A stretch of DNA of 64,000 nucleotides from Phyto melanocephala (Eukaryota > Arthropoda > Insecta > Diptera > Rhinophoridae). The notes under the pieces were generated by a model. It was given only the letters and a program-made list of their open reading frames with translations, was not told the origin of the DNA and searched no databases. Each line of letters starts with the position of its first letter. Within the stretch, counting starts at the first letter, position 1. The position numbers were made by a program, and so were the translations under genes. Shown here one piece after another: positions 31,286 to 43,285 of the stretch. The stretch is taken from positions 126,875,395 to 126,939,394 of the forward strand of contig OW799234.1 in NCBI GenBank assembly GCA_941918925.1. Direction: 5' to 3'.

Positions 31286-32050
31286 GGCCCTATCACCACG
31301 CTATACCCGATGTTGTGCTTAAAACCGAAAAATATTTCCTCAGGTCATTTCGGAACAAAAACGTTCCGCGTCGAAGCCGATTTCTGAAACCTTTTTAGTA
31401 TTTTTTTATTTTTTCAAAATTTTTTATTTTATATTATATTTATTTAACTATTTACATTTTTAAATATGATCAAATAACTATAATCAAAATCACAATCTAA
31501 AAACTATCTTTGTTAAGTGAAATTAACTTAAGATTAAGAGTTCGTGATGATTTGCATTGGGGAAAAATATCTTGTACGACTTTGATGGATCCCAAACTTA
31601 ATTGCATTTGACGCGGAACCTTTTTCAACGATATCGAAAATCTAAAGATGCAGTTCTTATTGTTTTTTTATGCACTACATGGTACGGATAGCGGCATTTT
31701 GATATTTTGTACATACATATAAAAAACATAGATATATAAAAACATCCCATTGTAAAATAATAAATTAAGTTTATGATGTATGTTAAAAAAAAAAAAAATA
31801 AATAAAGATATAAAAAAATAAATAAAAAAACAATAATAAAATAAGAAAAAAATATTAAATAAATTCGAACGTGATTGAAATTTGAAAATTCGTATTAGAA
31901 TCTCTATATCTAAAGCACAGCAAACTCGATCGTTCGAGTAAAATTTCGATCGATATCGAATGTCGTAATTCGGTCCCTGTTTGTGAAAATGAAGTTTTGA
32001 GAAAAACCCATCTAAAGTTTCATTACGCCTTATCACTGTGAACACACCTT
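31286..32050. mobile_element. Composite inverted-repeat insertion in a DINE-like element
   Basis: It begins near ATAAGGCCCTATCACC and ends near ACGCCTTATCACTGTG. Internally, GTTCCGCGTCGAA (31360s) and TTGACGCGGAACC (31600s) form an inverted pair. The piece at 31697-31860 belongs to the DINE-like host element, so the order suggests two insertions or a rearrangement. The open frame 31668-32045 (minus) spans this junction and is not a gene. Confidence 0.35.
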
Positions 32051-32184
32051 CAGTTGGCAGATGCGATTTGGTATTGTTAGTTATGATGGGGTGAAATCTA
32101 ACTCATTTCATCTTATACTACAACCACCCAAAATTTACTCTTAAGTCCAAACCCATTTTTCAACACACTAGGTCCCTTTTCTCG

Positions 32185-32886
32185 AAGAAGGTCACATATA
32201 TAGGTTTGCCATTGCGTGTACAATTTCTACAATTTTCATTTCCAACCCTATAAAGTATATATTTTCTGAATAGAGGAGTTGATTGAGCCCAACCCGTCTG
32301 ACCGTGTGTGTGTTGAAATTAACTTTTTGAAGCCCCCCGATACGGCCTGAAACCGGTTGAGGTATTTAAATATCAGAAATATTTGGGAGTAGATCGTTAT
32401 TGAAAATCAGAAACATTGGTACATAAACAACTGAGATATAAGCAAAACACCACGACCACCTCGGTTTTTTTTTCACAAAAACAAAGTTACAACAACAACA
32501 TACATACATACAAACGTGTATACTGGTTAGAGTAAACGTGGCATCGAATCCCAGCTGAGCCAAAAAAAATTTTTTTTTATTTTTTTAATATTTTTTTTAA
32601 ATTTTTTTTTTATTTTTTTTTTATTTTTTATTTTATATATATTATTAATATTTTTTTTTTATTTATTTTTTAATTTTTCTTTTTTTGTTTTATATTTATT
32701 ATTTATATATTAATTATTTAGAAAATTTTTTTTTTAATTTTTTTTTAAATTTTTAACATACATACGTAAATTTATAATTTAACAATGGGATGTTTTTACA
32801 TATGTATGTTTTTTATATATGTATGTACGTATTTCATATGAGATGAATGGTGACACAAACTACTGTTATTGCATGACTACACGTTG
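32185..32886 (-). mobile_element. DINE-1/INE-1-like element
   Basis: Blocks in order on the plus strand: TTGCCATTGCGTGTACAATT, CTACAATTTTCATTTCC, TATAAAGTATATATTTTCTG, GTCTGACCGTGTGTG, CACGACCACC, tRNA-like piece (32521-32563), long T-rich tract, then GGTGACACAAACTACTG and ATGCATGACTACACGTTG. The terminal hairpin is missing, so the right end is truncated. The minus-strand frame at 32366-32563 is read-through. Confidence 0.75.
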
Positions 32887-34869
32887 TTTTTTCAATAATT
32901 TAACTTGATAATCAATCTAATTTTCAGTTCGGCTCGTTTAGATTACACTAGCAGCGGGGCTAATACTCTGGAAAATAAAAAAAATCGTTCTAAATTTATA
33001 CTTTAAATATAAACGAGTTGGTCTGCCTAGACTCAATTGTTTCAAATGTTAAAATCAAGACATGTGTAAGACGAAGGGTTAAAATTTTTGCTCTTAAGGC
33101 AATGGAAAAGTTTAAGAAGGCAATAAATCATTAGCAAAAACTTAATAATTTGAGCGAGCTTAAATTTTCTGATATCAAGGTTCATTAGGGTTGTAGAAAC
33201 TAAGACATAGTTAATACTATGATGAAGTACTTAAAGTAATTGGCGTTTGGTCTTTTTTTTCGAAAGAACGTCAATATATCATATTTTACGATTTTACCGT
33301 AAATGCCGAAGACACAACGAACAATGCGTAAGGGCGACCCCTGCGTTTTGCTTAAAAACTTACATAATTGTTTTACAACTTTACATTAATGTTTAATAAA
33401 AGGTTTTAATTTTAATATATGTTTACAGACCAAATTATTCTTAAACGATTTCAATAACAAAGGTACAATATAGTGCGTAAAATGTTACAATCTAAAAACT
33501 TTCTTATGCCATCCCTGGGGAGATAACTTATAAAATTCGCTTTCCTTTCCGCCCAATCAAGTATAAAAAAGAACTAAAAAAAAGTTATTGCCGAAAAAAT
33601 ACTTTATGTATGTCATAAACGTATCCTTTGATGTATCCTTAGTAACTCTTTTTTTATATATATAATTTATTATTTATCTACCAGTTTTAAAAAGCAATTT
33701 TTTCCTTTATTTTTTTTTATTATCATTAAAATAAATTATGATTGCTTTTTTACAATTGATATTTTTGCAAGTGCATGCACTTTTGCTACTCGTATCATGC
33801 GTGAAATGTCAAATGTCTGAAATAGTAAATTAAAAGATCTAGAGAGTTGTTAACAGTATAGCCTCTCATATTGTTCAGCTGTACATATGTGTGCTTGTTT
33901 GTATATGCATTCGTTTCCTGGACAATATCCGGTTGTCTTTTGTATTCTTTGTTTAAGGACGACAAAAAAAATAAATAAAAAAAATAAAAAAAACACACAA
34001 ATATGGTTGAAGTTGGATTTTAGTTGGAAAATTTTATAAACTACAGGAAATACTTAATTTAAAATTAAACAATGGCAAATGGGATTTAAAATTAAATTTT
34101 GAAATAAAATATAAAAATATATTTTTTTAAGTTAGAATAGCTTTTTGCATATAAATAACTGTTATAAAAATACTTGAACGATTCCTGCTGTTTCACAATC
34201 AGGTTTATTAACGACAAAAAAATACCCAAAGGCATTTTCTATTCTAGTTCGTTAACAAATTTACAAGCGAAGATATTTGAAACTTTTACATACATTTGAT
34301 TGTTAAAATATGGATGGTGAGGCATTATTATATATGTATTGCGAACAAAAGTAGCTGAGAAGTAAGTTACTTGTGAATACAAGGCATCTGTGTCAACATT
34401 TCAAATCGATTTTGTTCGAAAATCCTACTGTCTGACTTGCTCAAACTGTGTTTAAAATTTTTTTAATTGTGACTAGAAAAAGTTAAAAGGAAATAACTGC
34501 AAATATTATTGAAAACTATCAAATAATTTGGTTATTGGGCGACTGTACTATTGTTGTACTTTTATTATAAAAATATCAAACTCTATTTAAATTTATTTCA
34601 GTCGACAAAAAAAAATCTTAAAAAAAATTACTACAAGCTGGCATTCAAAATCAAAAACTATCGAAATAAGCCCTCAAGAGAAAGCTTAAAAAATATTTAT
34701 TATAGAAAACTATTATAACTTGATTGTTCGCAACTATACTGTTGTTGTACTTTTATTATACAAATAGTTTGAAATGCTGGAAATATAGCGTGATTTTTTA
34801 AGAGCTATAAGAAAGTTAAAAAAAAACACATACGAATCAGAAAAATTCATGAAATTTTTATTTGAATCG
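32887..34869. other. AT-rich stretch without recognised gene
   Basis: No supported coding region or element. ACTGTACTATTGTTGTACTTTTATTATA occurs near 34547 and again near 34737, a short direct repeat about 190 bp apart. Confidence 0.45.
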
Positions 34870-35575
34870 ATAGCACGGTCCATATTATTTAATGTTTAAA
34901 GATTATTTCATGCCAATTTTGACCGTGACTGCGCCTCAAATGGTTCATCCTTCTAGTCCAATTTTGGCATACTCTCTCCAACATTTCGGCCGGTATCTCA
35001 TGAATAAATGCTTTAACGTTGTCTCCCAATGCATCAATTGAAGCGGGAATGTGTGTGTAGACATGAACCTTTAAAAATAAAAAAAAATATGTCGGTAAAG
35101 TGACTCCTCCAAAATATAACCTAAAGGTGTCAAATTGCTCAATCCAGCTGACCAACTTACTTATCCTCAACGAGAAATAATGCAGTTTTCGATTTTGTCT
35201 TTCAAAAGATCCATTGCGTTTCTTGTTGTGTGGAAAATGGCACTAACCTTTAAAAACCGTATATTTTTTACGTCTGAATCTTAAATTTTCCGTCACAAGA
35301 AGCTTCGGATCATCTCCACGTAACAATCTTCATTGACTCGTATAATTAAAATTTGGACACCCTTTGCGGGTTTACGTAAGTGCCAAATCTATCTAATTGA
35401 TTTGATTGATTGATTTTGAAACCGTATATTTTTTACGTCTAATTTTTAAATTTTCCATCACAAGAAGCTTCGAATCATCTCCACGTAGCAATTTTCATTG
35501 ACTCGTATAATTAAAATTTGGACACCCTTTGCGGGTTGACGTAAGTGCCAAATTTATTTAATTGATTGTCTAACC
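34870..35575 (-). mobile_element. Mariner transposase C-terminal remnant with internal tandem duplication
   Basis: The open piece 34889-35170 ends IDALGDNVKAFIHEIPAEML, then CQNWTRRMNHLRRSHGQNWH and EIIFKH, the classic C-terminus of mariner-type transposases. Further right, TFHTTRNAMDLLKDKIENCI follows (the HTA..AMD block after the second Asp, with Asp and Gly lost), and then RVNEDCYVEMIRSFL. The part with DCYVEM is present twice in tandem (about 35258-35410 and 35420-35575), about 160 bp per copy with several differences. Stops and frame changes make it non-functional. Confidence 0.75.
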
Positions 35576-36947
35576 TAGTTTTGTGCTGAGTGCAATCATA
35601 ATCAACAACCGGGGAAAACATAGTTCTGCCCTACCCGCACAGCACCAGATGAACTGAATGAACAGATAAGACTCTGACCAGCCACACGATTCATTTTACA
35701 TGCAATACTATCAGGGTGGCGTTATTATGAATATAGTACTTCCACAAGACGATGATCCTGGGTTATTAAGATCTTGTACGCCTAATTTTTTCCAAGCTAA
35801 AGTGTGAAAAAATCCAAACGCTCGAGCACGCCGATTAATTGAAAATGTCATAAAAAATGGTTGTAGGGTAATCTGCCGTTTCTTTGATGAATTAATATTG
35901 TTTAATTGTTTACAGAACCGAGTCGGTCGTCTTCAACTTGCCCTCCTATATAATTTTTGAATGTCATTAAAAATTTTTCACATTTGCTTTTTCTATCAGT
36001 TGAAAAATCACAAACACCCCATTTAAAATATGCCGCCCAATAATCGTGTTTCGCTCTTCCTACAAAAAACCTTTACCATGAAGCTAGCTGTCTGTAGTCA
36101 TACTAAGCTAATAAATAACACAAACATAATATTTCGACTTCTTTTTTTTAAATGTACCCCTTAACTGCCATTTAAAGCAATTTCATGTAATTAAATTTTT
36201 AATTTGCCTTTAGTTAGAAATAAAATGTTTGCTAAAGTCAACAAAACTATAATTTGATTAAAAAAAAGATCAAGTAAATTATACATTAAAGGAAAATTGA
36301 AAAAAATAAAATAATAATAAACAAAAAGCAAATAAAACCATAATTATACATGCTGGTATGGGTACATTTAAAATTAAAAAAAATCAAATTAAACTTTATT
36401 TAAAATTTCAATACTTTAAACCTGCAACAAGGAGAAATGGCAAAAACTAATACACTGTAAACATTAACGCTCACACACATACATATTTTTGTATGTACTT
36501 TAGGTAAGTGCTGCAAATAATTGCTGCAATTACATAGTATTTGAAATTTCTAAATAAAGGCCCAGCAAGAAAACTGGAATTAGTGCTAAATGAATAACAT
36601 TTTCAGGACCTTTTAATCCGCAGTGCAAAAGCATACATTTAACATGTGAAATAATTTGTCATAAATGATGTGTTTTAAAATGTACGCAAAATCGTGTAAA
36701 ACATCCTTAACAAAATTATTGACTCATAAAACAGTGGCTGGTTTCCACTAAATATGTCAGAGTTTTTTCAAACGGATTTTAGTTTCTTAACATATTGATG
36801 TAAATACATGATCTATAATGACACTCTTATGTTAAGATTATGAGTTTTTCTACCTTAATTGACTCCAGTTATTAACAGTTAAAACTTTGTAAAATCACTT
36901 CTCTGTCATGTTTTTTTTGGTTGGGGTACGAGCAAGAACAAGAGCAG
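35576..36947. other. AT-rich stretch without recognised gene
   Basis: No supported feature. Confidence 0.45.
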
Positions 36948-36954
36948 TTTAAGC

Positions 36955-37015
36955 AAGTAAGATTGCTATATTCGGCCGTACCAAATCTGGTAATACTCTA
37001 CACCATCTTGTACAT
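36955..37015 (+). mobile_element. Solo DINE-like head
   Basis: AAGCAAGTAAGATTGCTATA followed by the hairpin region TTCGGCCGTACCAAATC and TACTCTACACCATC. Only the terminal hairpin block is present; the rest of the element is absent. The sequence after the hairpin differs from the other copies, so it represents another subfamily. Confidence 0.6.
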
Positions 37016-37466
37016 AGGAATAACAAACACGGCATTACTTAGCCTCTTATTCAGATTCAGTGTTATACACAGAAAAAAATAAATATGGATTTCAATTACG
37101 AAATTAATTCTATTAATTAAAATATTATTTAATTTTGATCCAATCATCAAAATGATACTATTAATTAAATGAAAATTATTATTTTTAATTGAAAATATTT
37201 TGAGAAAAATGTCAATTAAAACAGTATTAAAAAATTAATTAATATTTAAAAATGATTTTAATTAATTTGATCACGCCTGTAATTGAAATTTGGTATTAAT
37301 TTAAATAAAGTATTAATTGTATCAGTAATATAAATTATTGAACCTATTTTAAAATAGAAGCCGGAAGAAATACACATATTTTTGTGTATTTTTAATGTGA
37401 ATGATTAGTTAAGCTCAAGGTCAGTTTTTTTTAATTTCCTTATTTATTTAAAAAATATTTCCAATA

Positions 37467-37495
37467 TTTCGAAATCCAATGGATCTCATCTTCAG
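37467..37495 (-). ncRNA. Hammerhead-ribozyme-like motif in Penelope-like 3' region
   Basis: On the minus strand: CTGAAGA, a T, stem GAGATCC, loop ATT, stem GGATTTC, then GAAA. Stem II has seven pairs including one G-U. Hammerhead ribozymes are an established component of terminal regions of Penelope-like elements. Here only the CUGANGA/stem II/GAAA core is visible; the strand partner for stem III was not found with confidence, so it may be inactive or incomplete. Confidence 0.55.
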
Positions 37496-37685
37496 GGTAC
37501 TACAATTATAGTTAACAAAAAATAAAAACAAACATAATTTTAACATTAAATAAATACATATTGTCACACTGTCATAAAACATCTAAACAGAAAAAAAAAA
37601 AAAAAAAAAGAAGACAAAATAAAAAACTTACAAGAGTAACAATAATAAAAAACACGTCACACACGGTTTTACATTTAAAATTGCA

Positions 37686-38822
37686 CTAATTCCTTATTTT
37701 ATTTTTGTTTATTATATGTCGATATTGTCTTGCTGAGCTCGTCTCTAAATCTCTCTTAAAGTTCATTCGGTACTCTTTGTTTGTGTTTATTATATTTAAC
37801 ATTTCTAGTGTATAGCGTCTATGGTATTTTTCTTCCCTTTGCAATATCTCCACATTGTCGAAGTTTGGTGTGTGCCCTTTTTCTGCACAATGGGCTAGAA
37901 GTGCGGTTTTTTGTGTTAAAGTTTTATTTATATTTTTCAGGTCAGATTTATGTCCTGCTAATCTTGTCTTAAGTTTGTTTTTTGTTGTACCAACATATAC
38001 CTTTTTACATACATTGGCCTCGTCACCATTACAACTTATTTTGTAAATCAAATTAGATTTTTCCATTTTATCCAGCTTACTTTTGGTGTTTGAAAAAAGT
38101 TGTCGTAAAGTGTTTTCCGATCTAGGTGCTATTTTATAGTTTTCTTTATCATAAATGTCAGATTTTTCAATCCTCTCGGATATTTGTGGAACATATGTCA
38201 TTGATTTATACCATTTTTGGTTTCCATCTATTTTTTTGGTTTGTTTGTTTTGTACTTGTAAGAGTCTTTCAACAATATTGTCTTGGAATGCATTTTTCTT
38301 CAATATTTCTTTTATTTTCTTTATATTATCCTGGTGAAAAAGTTCATCACTTATAGTTAAAACTCTTTTTATTAAGTTGTTGGCGGTGTTCATAATAATG
38401 TTTTTTGGCTGGCACGAATAAAAGTTTATTATTCTACCTGACGATGTAGGTTTTTGATACCAGTCTGTTTTCAGTTTTTTACCCGATCTAATTACCAGGG
38501 TATCAAGGTATGGTAATTGCCCATTTATTTCTTGTTCCAAAGTGAATTTTATTTGTGTATGGAAGCGGTTCAACTCCTCTAGCATCCCATTTATGGCGTT
38601 GGTTTTTACAATACCAAAAAGGTCATCCACTTATTTAGTTAGAATTTTTGGTTTACAGTCCAATCTTTGAATGCAAGTCTTCAAAAGTTCTTCCATCACG
38701 ATATCAGCCACGATAGGGGACGCTGGTGATCCCATAGGCAACCCCTTCCTTTGTGTATAGATTTTGTCTTTATATTTAAAATAACGATTTTCTTTAATAC
38801 AAAATTTTAATATTTTAACCAA
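37686..38822 (-). pseudogene. Penelope-like RT and GIY-YIG endonuclease, disrupted
   Basis: Two frame-compatible open pieces meet at one TAA (38631-38633). The upstream piece (63 aa) has KGLPMGSPASPIVADIVMEE, the RT block before the catalytic motif. The downstream piece begins VDDLFGIV, so the stop stands where the Tyr of YVDD belongs: one nonsense change at the active site. After the thumb, the endonuclease starts near residue 194 of the downstream piece: IYKISC, YVGTT (212-216), KTRLAGH (Arg 223, His 227), and LEMLNI with the catalytic Glu near 276. Cys 200 and 208 with His 247 and 253 fit the CCHH zinc site of Penelope endonucleases. The endonuclease frame itself is intact. Confidence 0.88.
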
Positions 38823-38825
38823 TAT

Positions 38826-39772
38826 TTTTTATTTTATTTTTAATATACATTTTTATTTTTAATATACATCAATAAATAGGTACATAAATTTTTAATTACA
38901 CTGCCTATATTACAAGTATACGAAAATTCAAAGCATAAGAATACATACAATATAACACATTAAGGAACTGATGGCACAACCAAACATCATATTACCAAAA
39001 ATAACGGATGTTTGTTTGTAGACCTAATCACAAAGAAATTTTACCCATAAAAAATTTATCAAACGAAGGTTAGAATCCAATAGAATATATCGGGCTGCAA
39101 GGAATATTGACTGTAGTCCCATTTGTTCTGTTTTGTGTTAATATGTACTTACTAGAATCTTAATAAGCTAATTAACCTTTTTTTTTTAATATGAACCACC
39201 TTATTAATCAAAATTTTATTAAGCCTTTTCTTCATGAAATGAAATAAAAAATAAATAAAATTTTTCTATTTTATTTCTCAATATACTTTTTTCAACTACC
39301 AAGTTTTTTGAAAAAATTGGATATCAATTAAAAAAATTATTTAAATTAATTAAAAATATAATCCAAATTTAGGAATAAATCAATTAATCAATTAATTAAA
39401 AAAATGTAAGCAGTATTTTTTCTGTATATGCAATTTTGCTTTATTAGTTCCGACAACATATTTAATTTTTAATTCTTGCAGAGTTTCTACGTTGCAAGCA
39501 CTTTAATTTAATACCCATATTGATGGGGTTCGTATAAAAATTATCCGCAGGTTTGTTTAAAAGGCTATCTTGGATTTTAACTTGTTCATAGTTTACTGTA
39601 TTCTACTGGTCAGGGTTTAAGTTTTTACACAATTTTCTTCTTTTTAATACGAAACGCGTATTAAAGTTTTATTATTATTGATAAGTCTTAAGCCGATTAA
39701 AAACATCCGATCGTAAAACTATAAAAGAAGTTAATGTCTTTATGTATCAATAATTAAAAAAAAAATTGTTTG
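38826..39772. other. AT-rich stretch without recognised gene
   Basis: No supported feature besides the possible MITE end at about 39310-39427. Confidence 0.4.
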
Positions 39773-40137
39773 CCTCAGCCGGGAGTTGAAGTCAGGTTCG
39801 CTCTAACCAGTATATCGCCTTTGTACAGATGTATTGTGAAAAAACCTTTTGGCCTTGGTTTTTTTTCCTAATCTCAGTTCTTGATAGACCAATTTTTTGG
39901 ATTTTTAATACCGATCTGGTCCCGAATATTTCTGATATGTTGAAACTGATTTCAACATACACACGACAGATGGACAAAATGGTAGATGGGCATTTATCAA
40001 TCCCCGATCCCTAGTCATAAGCTTTCACAAAATATATACATTATGGGGTAGTAAACGAATATTGTAGAAACTTAGCACGGAATGACAAACATATATGTAT
40101 CTGCCCCTACGCTCCCTGTGAAGGATATTTATTTAAG
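39773..40137 (+). mobile_element. DINE-like element, left part missing
   Basis: It begins at the inverted tRNA-like piece (GCCTCAGCCGGGAGTTGAAG) and continues TAACCAGTATA, then GCTTTCACAAAATATATA, TTATGGGGTAG and ACGGAATGACAAAC, ending at TGTGAAGGATATTT. The hairpin head and AT-rich tract are absent. It abuts the Helitron at 40139. Confidence 0.7.
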
Positions 40138-40138
40138 G

Positions 40139-40765
40139 CTAGCCAACCGCGGCGCGCGTTGCTATGCCCCTTAATAATTAAAAATGCATTCTGAATTTTA
40201 ATTGAATATATTAAAAATAATATTTTATTGATTTTTATTGTGATGCAAGTGGGTATACAATATTTTCTGGTTTTTCTATTTGCTGTAAAAATGAACAAAT
40301 TTTTTGGTGTTCCCACTCTGGAGCCTGCGACGTCCAGCTGGCCATGTGTGAAGCATGGATTTTCCAAATTCAATCCTGCAAAACGCAGAGATTGTCCTTG
40401 TGCTTTGTTGATGGTAATAGCGAAGGCAAGGCGAACTCGAAACTTAAGTCGCTCACAGTTGAAAGGTAAATCAGTGGGAACCACTGGAATGCATGGAAAT
40501 AGCTGAAAATAATTTATTTTTAATCATGGCAGCTCAAAATGTGTGCAAAGCTTTAGAAGAATCTGTCAAGTGCAAAAAGTTAAAAATTATAACTTTTTTT
40601 TATGGGCATGGTCCTGCCCACTTTTTTAATCACGAAATTGTCACGATAGCTCAATATGTGTGCAAAGTTTCGGAAAGTTTGAGAACGGTCGGTTTTACGG
40701 TTTCGGAGTCTATAGCTAAATAACATACACACAGACAGACTGAGTTTCACTTTTATTTATATAGA
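40139..40765 (-). mobile_element. Helitron family 1 with helicase remnant
   Basis: On the minus strand the 5' end is TCTATATAAATAAAAGTGAA and the 3' end GGTTGGCTAG. It has one unit of the family repeat (about 40545-40690). Then follow the C-terminal codons of the Helitron helicase and a short 3' UTR. The left flank is G rather than the usual A, so that junction is altered. It is a deletion derivative linking the non-coding family 1 copies to an autonomous parent. Confidence 0.85.
40300..40484 (-). pseudogene. C-terminal fragment of Helitron Rep-helicase (Pif1-like)
   Basis: Reads VPTDLPFNCERLKFRVRLAF, AITINKAQGQSLRFAGLNLE, NPCFTHGQLDVAGSRVGTPK and NLFIFTAN. This is the last helicase block of Helitron proteins (usually FPVRLAFAMTINKAQGQSL...HGQLYVACSRV), equivalent to motifs V-VI of Pif1-type helicases. 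The Arg of SRV is kept; Gly replaces the usual Cys before it. The open frame runs on to 40107, beyond the element's end, but only this part is homologous. Everything upstream, including the HUH Rep domain, is missing. Confidence 0.85.
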
Positions 40766-42090
40766 TTTAATAAGTTAAAGAGAGATGAAAAATAAAATTA
40801 TATTTATAGTTATGAAAGATTTAACTACGTTTACAATAGTGTAAATTTTTTTAATTATATTTTTCATTTGCCACGGAAACGCATACAAACGTATTTACGG
40901 TGTATAAATAAGGAGTCCTTAGTATTGAATTGTCATAAAGACACAATTTCCAAAAGCTTGTAAAATAAATTAAATTTTGTTTTGTTGATTGTAGAAATTT
41001 CAAGCCATCTTAAAATTTTTTAAAATTTATATCCTTATTGCAATACGACACGTAGTACATCGTGTGAAATCATCAATTGTGTTTACGTCGTGTTTTATTA
41101 CCGAAATCCATTCATTTTCATACTTAACAAAGACAACTAATCAATATTTATTTGAATAACAACAGCAACCAGATCTCTCTACAACAATATTAACTGAAAT
41201 TCTAGATGCTAGCATCTCTCAAGTATATGGATTTAGATAAAATTTTATACTGATACGCGACAGTACGGTATTTTTAATTCAAGCATATAACACTTTAGCA
41301 GGAGCTTGGTATTGGTAAATGTTGTGACACTATCAAGGATTTAGAAACCATAAAGAGTAAGTAAGAGAATGACGCACACTCGTTCTCATGACAAATATGT
41401 ATGAATATTTGTACGTATACACACACACATGCAAGCATTTGGAGAATTTTAAACCTCAATTTTTTTTATAGAAAGTAAGAAAGAAAAAAACTCACATACA
41501 CACACACACACACACACGAATAAATGTTATAAAAAGGTACGTTTTATTTAACATATAATAATAAAATTAAAAGGACAGGTGTGTCATTTATAGTTATATG
41601 CTTTTTTTCAAAGGATGTGCTTATTTCTATACCATTTACGGCTATTGACGTATCTGCAGAATATAGTAACACTCACACAAACTCATTCCATGAACATAAC
41701 ATCTCTTTGATGGACTACAAAATTTACGTTCAATAGTAATTCTAAATGAAAAAATTATTATTATTTTTCTTTTTTTGGATAAGGGTTTAAGTTTTAAATG
41801 TAGTTTCTGTTCTAGGAAAAATGTCAATAAAAATATGAATTTTTAAAGAGTTTTCCACTGGAAAAGGAGATTTTTATATTTTTCTTTGCAGTTTTTCAAA
41901 CAATAGTTTTAATAGACTTTCAAAGGCATTTAATAACAAAAATATAGTTTATTAACGTTTAACCTTGAAGTGATAATATTCGAAAGCTTAAATGAAATCG
42001 TTTTGGTATTTTAAATGTTTTCGATTTATTATAAGCGAACAGTTTTATTTGCTTCTTCGTGTAATATACGCAACAGCGAAAGAAGCGGCA
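40766..42090. other. AT-rich stretch with CA microsatellite
   Basis: A CA repeat of about ten units lies at 41497-41517, with a shorter one near 41420-41428. No supported gene. Confidence 0.5.
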
Positions 42091-42094
42091 TTCG

Positions 42095-42190
42095 AATTCT
42101 GTTGCACACATGGTAGGTGGTAGGAAGGCTTAACACACCCACTTGAGTCCATCAAATTGATCGCTTTGTGATATCTGTAAGAGTTTAAGA
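42095..42190 (-). repeat. SINE body fragment
   Basis: Matches the body of the SINE at 4100-4292: CACTTGAGTCCATCAAATTG and GCTTTGTGATATCTGTA, against CACTTGGGTCCATTATATTG and CCTTTGTGATACCTGAA. No tRNA head. Confidence 0.5.
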
Positions 42191-43285
42191 GAAAAATATT
42201 GAGAAAATGAGTTATAATAGCGGGGAAAAAATTAATAACAGATAGAAAGAAGAGATGTCGTTATCTGATCTATTTGTCGCTTTGAGGAAAGTTATCCTAG
42301 TTAAAGTTATCCAAACTACCTTATAGAGGACAGGTCATGTTGTGTGCTTTCTGCGATAATTGTATTCCGAAGATTTTACAGTACAGGACAGTAATATAGG
42401 AAGTATTTATCACTCTTCCCTGCGTCAAGACAACTTCTATATAGAGTAGTCCCATTCTCATGGCACAATTATCAAATCTACAAATCATCGTATACACAAC
42501 GTCTCTCAGCCGATTTCTGTGGAATTCCAGAAGCATTTTGGAGTGATAAGGATCCAATATTATTATCGCCATATTATATCCAGAATCATTCATCTATCTT
42601 ATATGAGTCGAAGCACGCATTGAACCATATCTTTTTCGTTCAACCGATCAACTATAACAATTTTTAATCGATCCTTTAACAAAAGACATAAGAAAACGTC
42701 TAAACATTTTGTTGTTGTTTTTGTTGTTATGATATTCCTTCCTTTTTTGGAAAAAGTTTTTCACACGTATGTAGAAGTGTATTGATTTATATTTTGAAGA
42801 GCAATTAAGTTATTTCTGATGATTTGCTTCATCTTATCCTGAGATATAAATCACAACCCTCGTAAAATATACTTTTGTTAAAAGCTTCCTATAAGTGACC
42901 AAATAGATGATTGTTTGACCTCATAAGGTACATATAACGTAATTCTTTATACATGGAAAAATTATTTTGGAACTGTCTGTATGTCTTCCTCAAATTTGAA
43001 TTCGTTCTATAAAACGCGCTATCAAATATATTGCTATTGAAAACCGGCAATATCATTTTCGAAACAATTTGCAGACTTGCTTGTACTGGGTGGTCCGATA
43101 AGATCGCATGATGTTAATTGTAAATAAAACAAAAGGTTTTGAGAGAATTATCCTAATACCTTTTCTTATGACAGAAGGATCTTTAACAATTATGTGTGAA
43201 ACAAAATATCGTCTAAATACACATTACGGCTATGGTGGCATAATTTTATCCGATGGGCCATACTTTTTTATTTGCTTAGACATAA
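42191..43285. other. Stretch without recognised gene
   Basis: The 90-residue minus frame at 42321-42593 and the 65-residue plus frame at 43108-43305 have no recognisable homology; both may be chance. Confidence 0.4.

Larger units (their letters stand above)
37440..38825 (-). mobile_element. 5'-truncated Penelope-like element
   Basis: The element runs right to left. It keeps the second half of the reverse transcriptase, a GIY-YIG endonuclease and a 3' region of about 250 bp with a hammerhead-like motif. The fingers and first palm motifs of RT are missing at the right edge, where it joins AT-rich DNA. Penelope-like elements are known for 5' truncation. Confidence 0.88.
37066..39427. repeat. 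Possible MITE interrupted by the Penelope-like element
   Basis: ATACACAGAAAAAAATA at left and, reverse-complemented, ATATACAGAAAAAATACTGC at right, each followed inward by ATTAATT-rich sequence. If these are two ends of one MITE, the retroelement at about 37440-38825 entered it. The sequence 38830-39290 fits neither, so this is tentative. Confidence 0.35.

Noticed and set aside
31668..32045. 125-residue protein-coding gene
   Set aside because: It spans a junction between a DINE-like piece and an inverted-repeat insertion and is mostly Phe/Ile/Tyr from AT-rich DNA.
38126..38356. Plus-strand open frames across 37781-38356
   Set aside because: They are antisense shadows of the Penelope-like RT/endonuclease frame.
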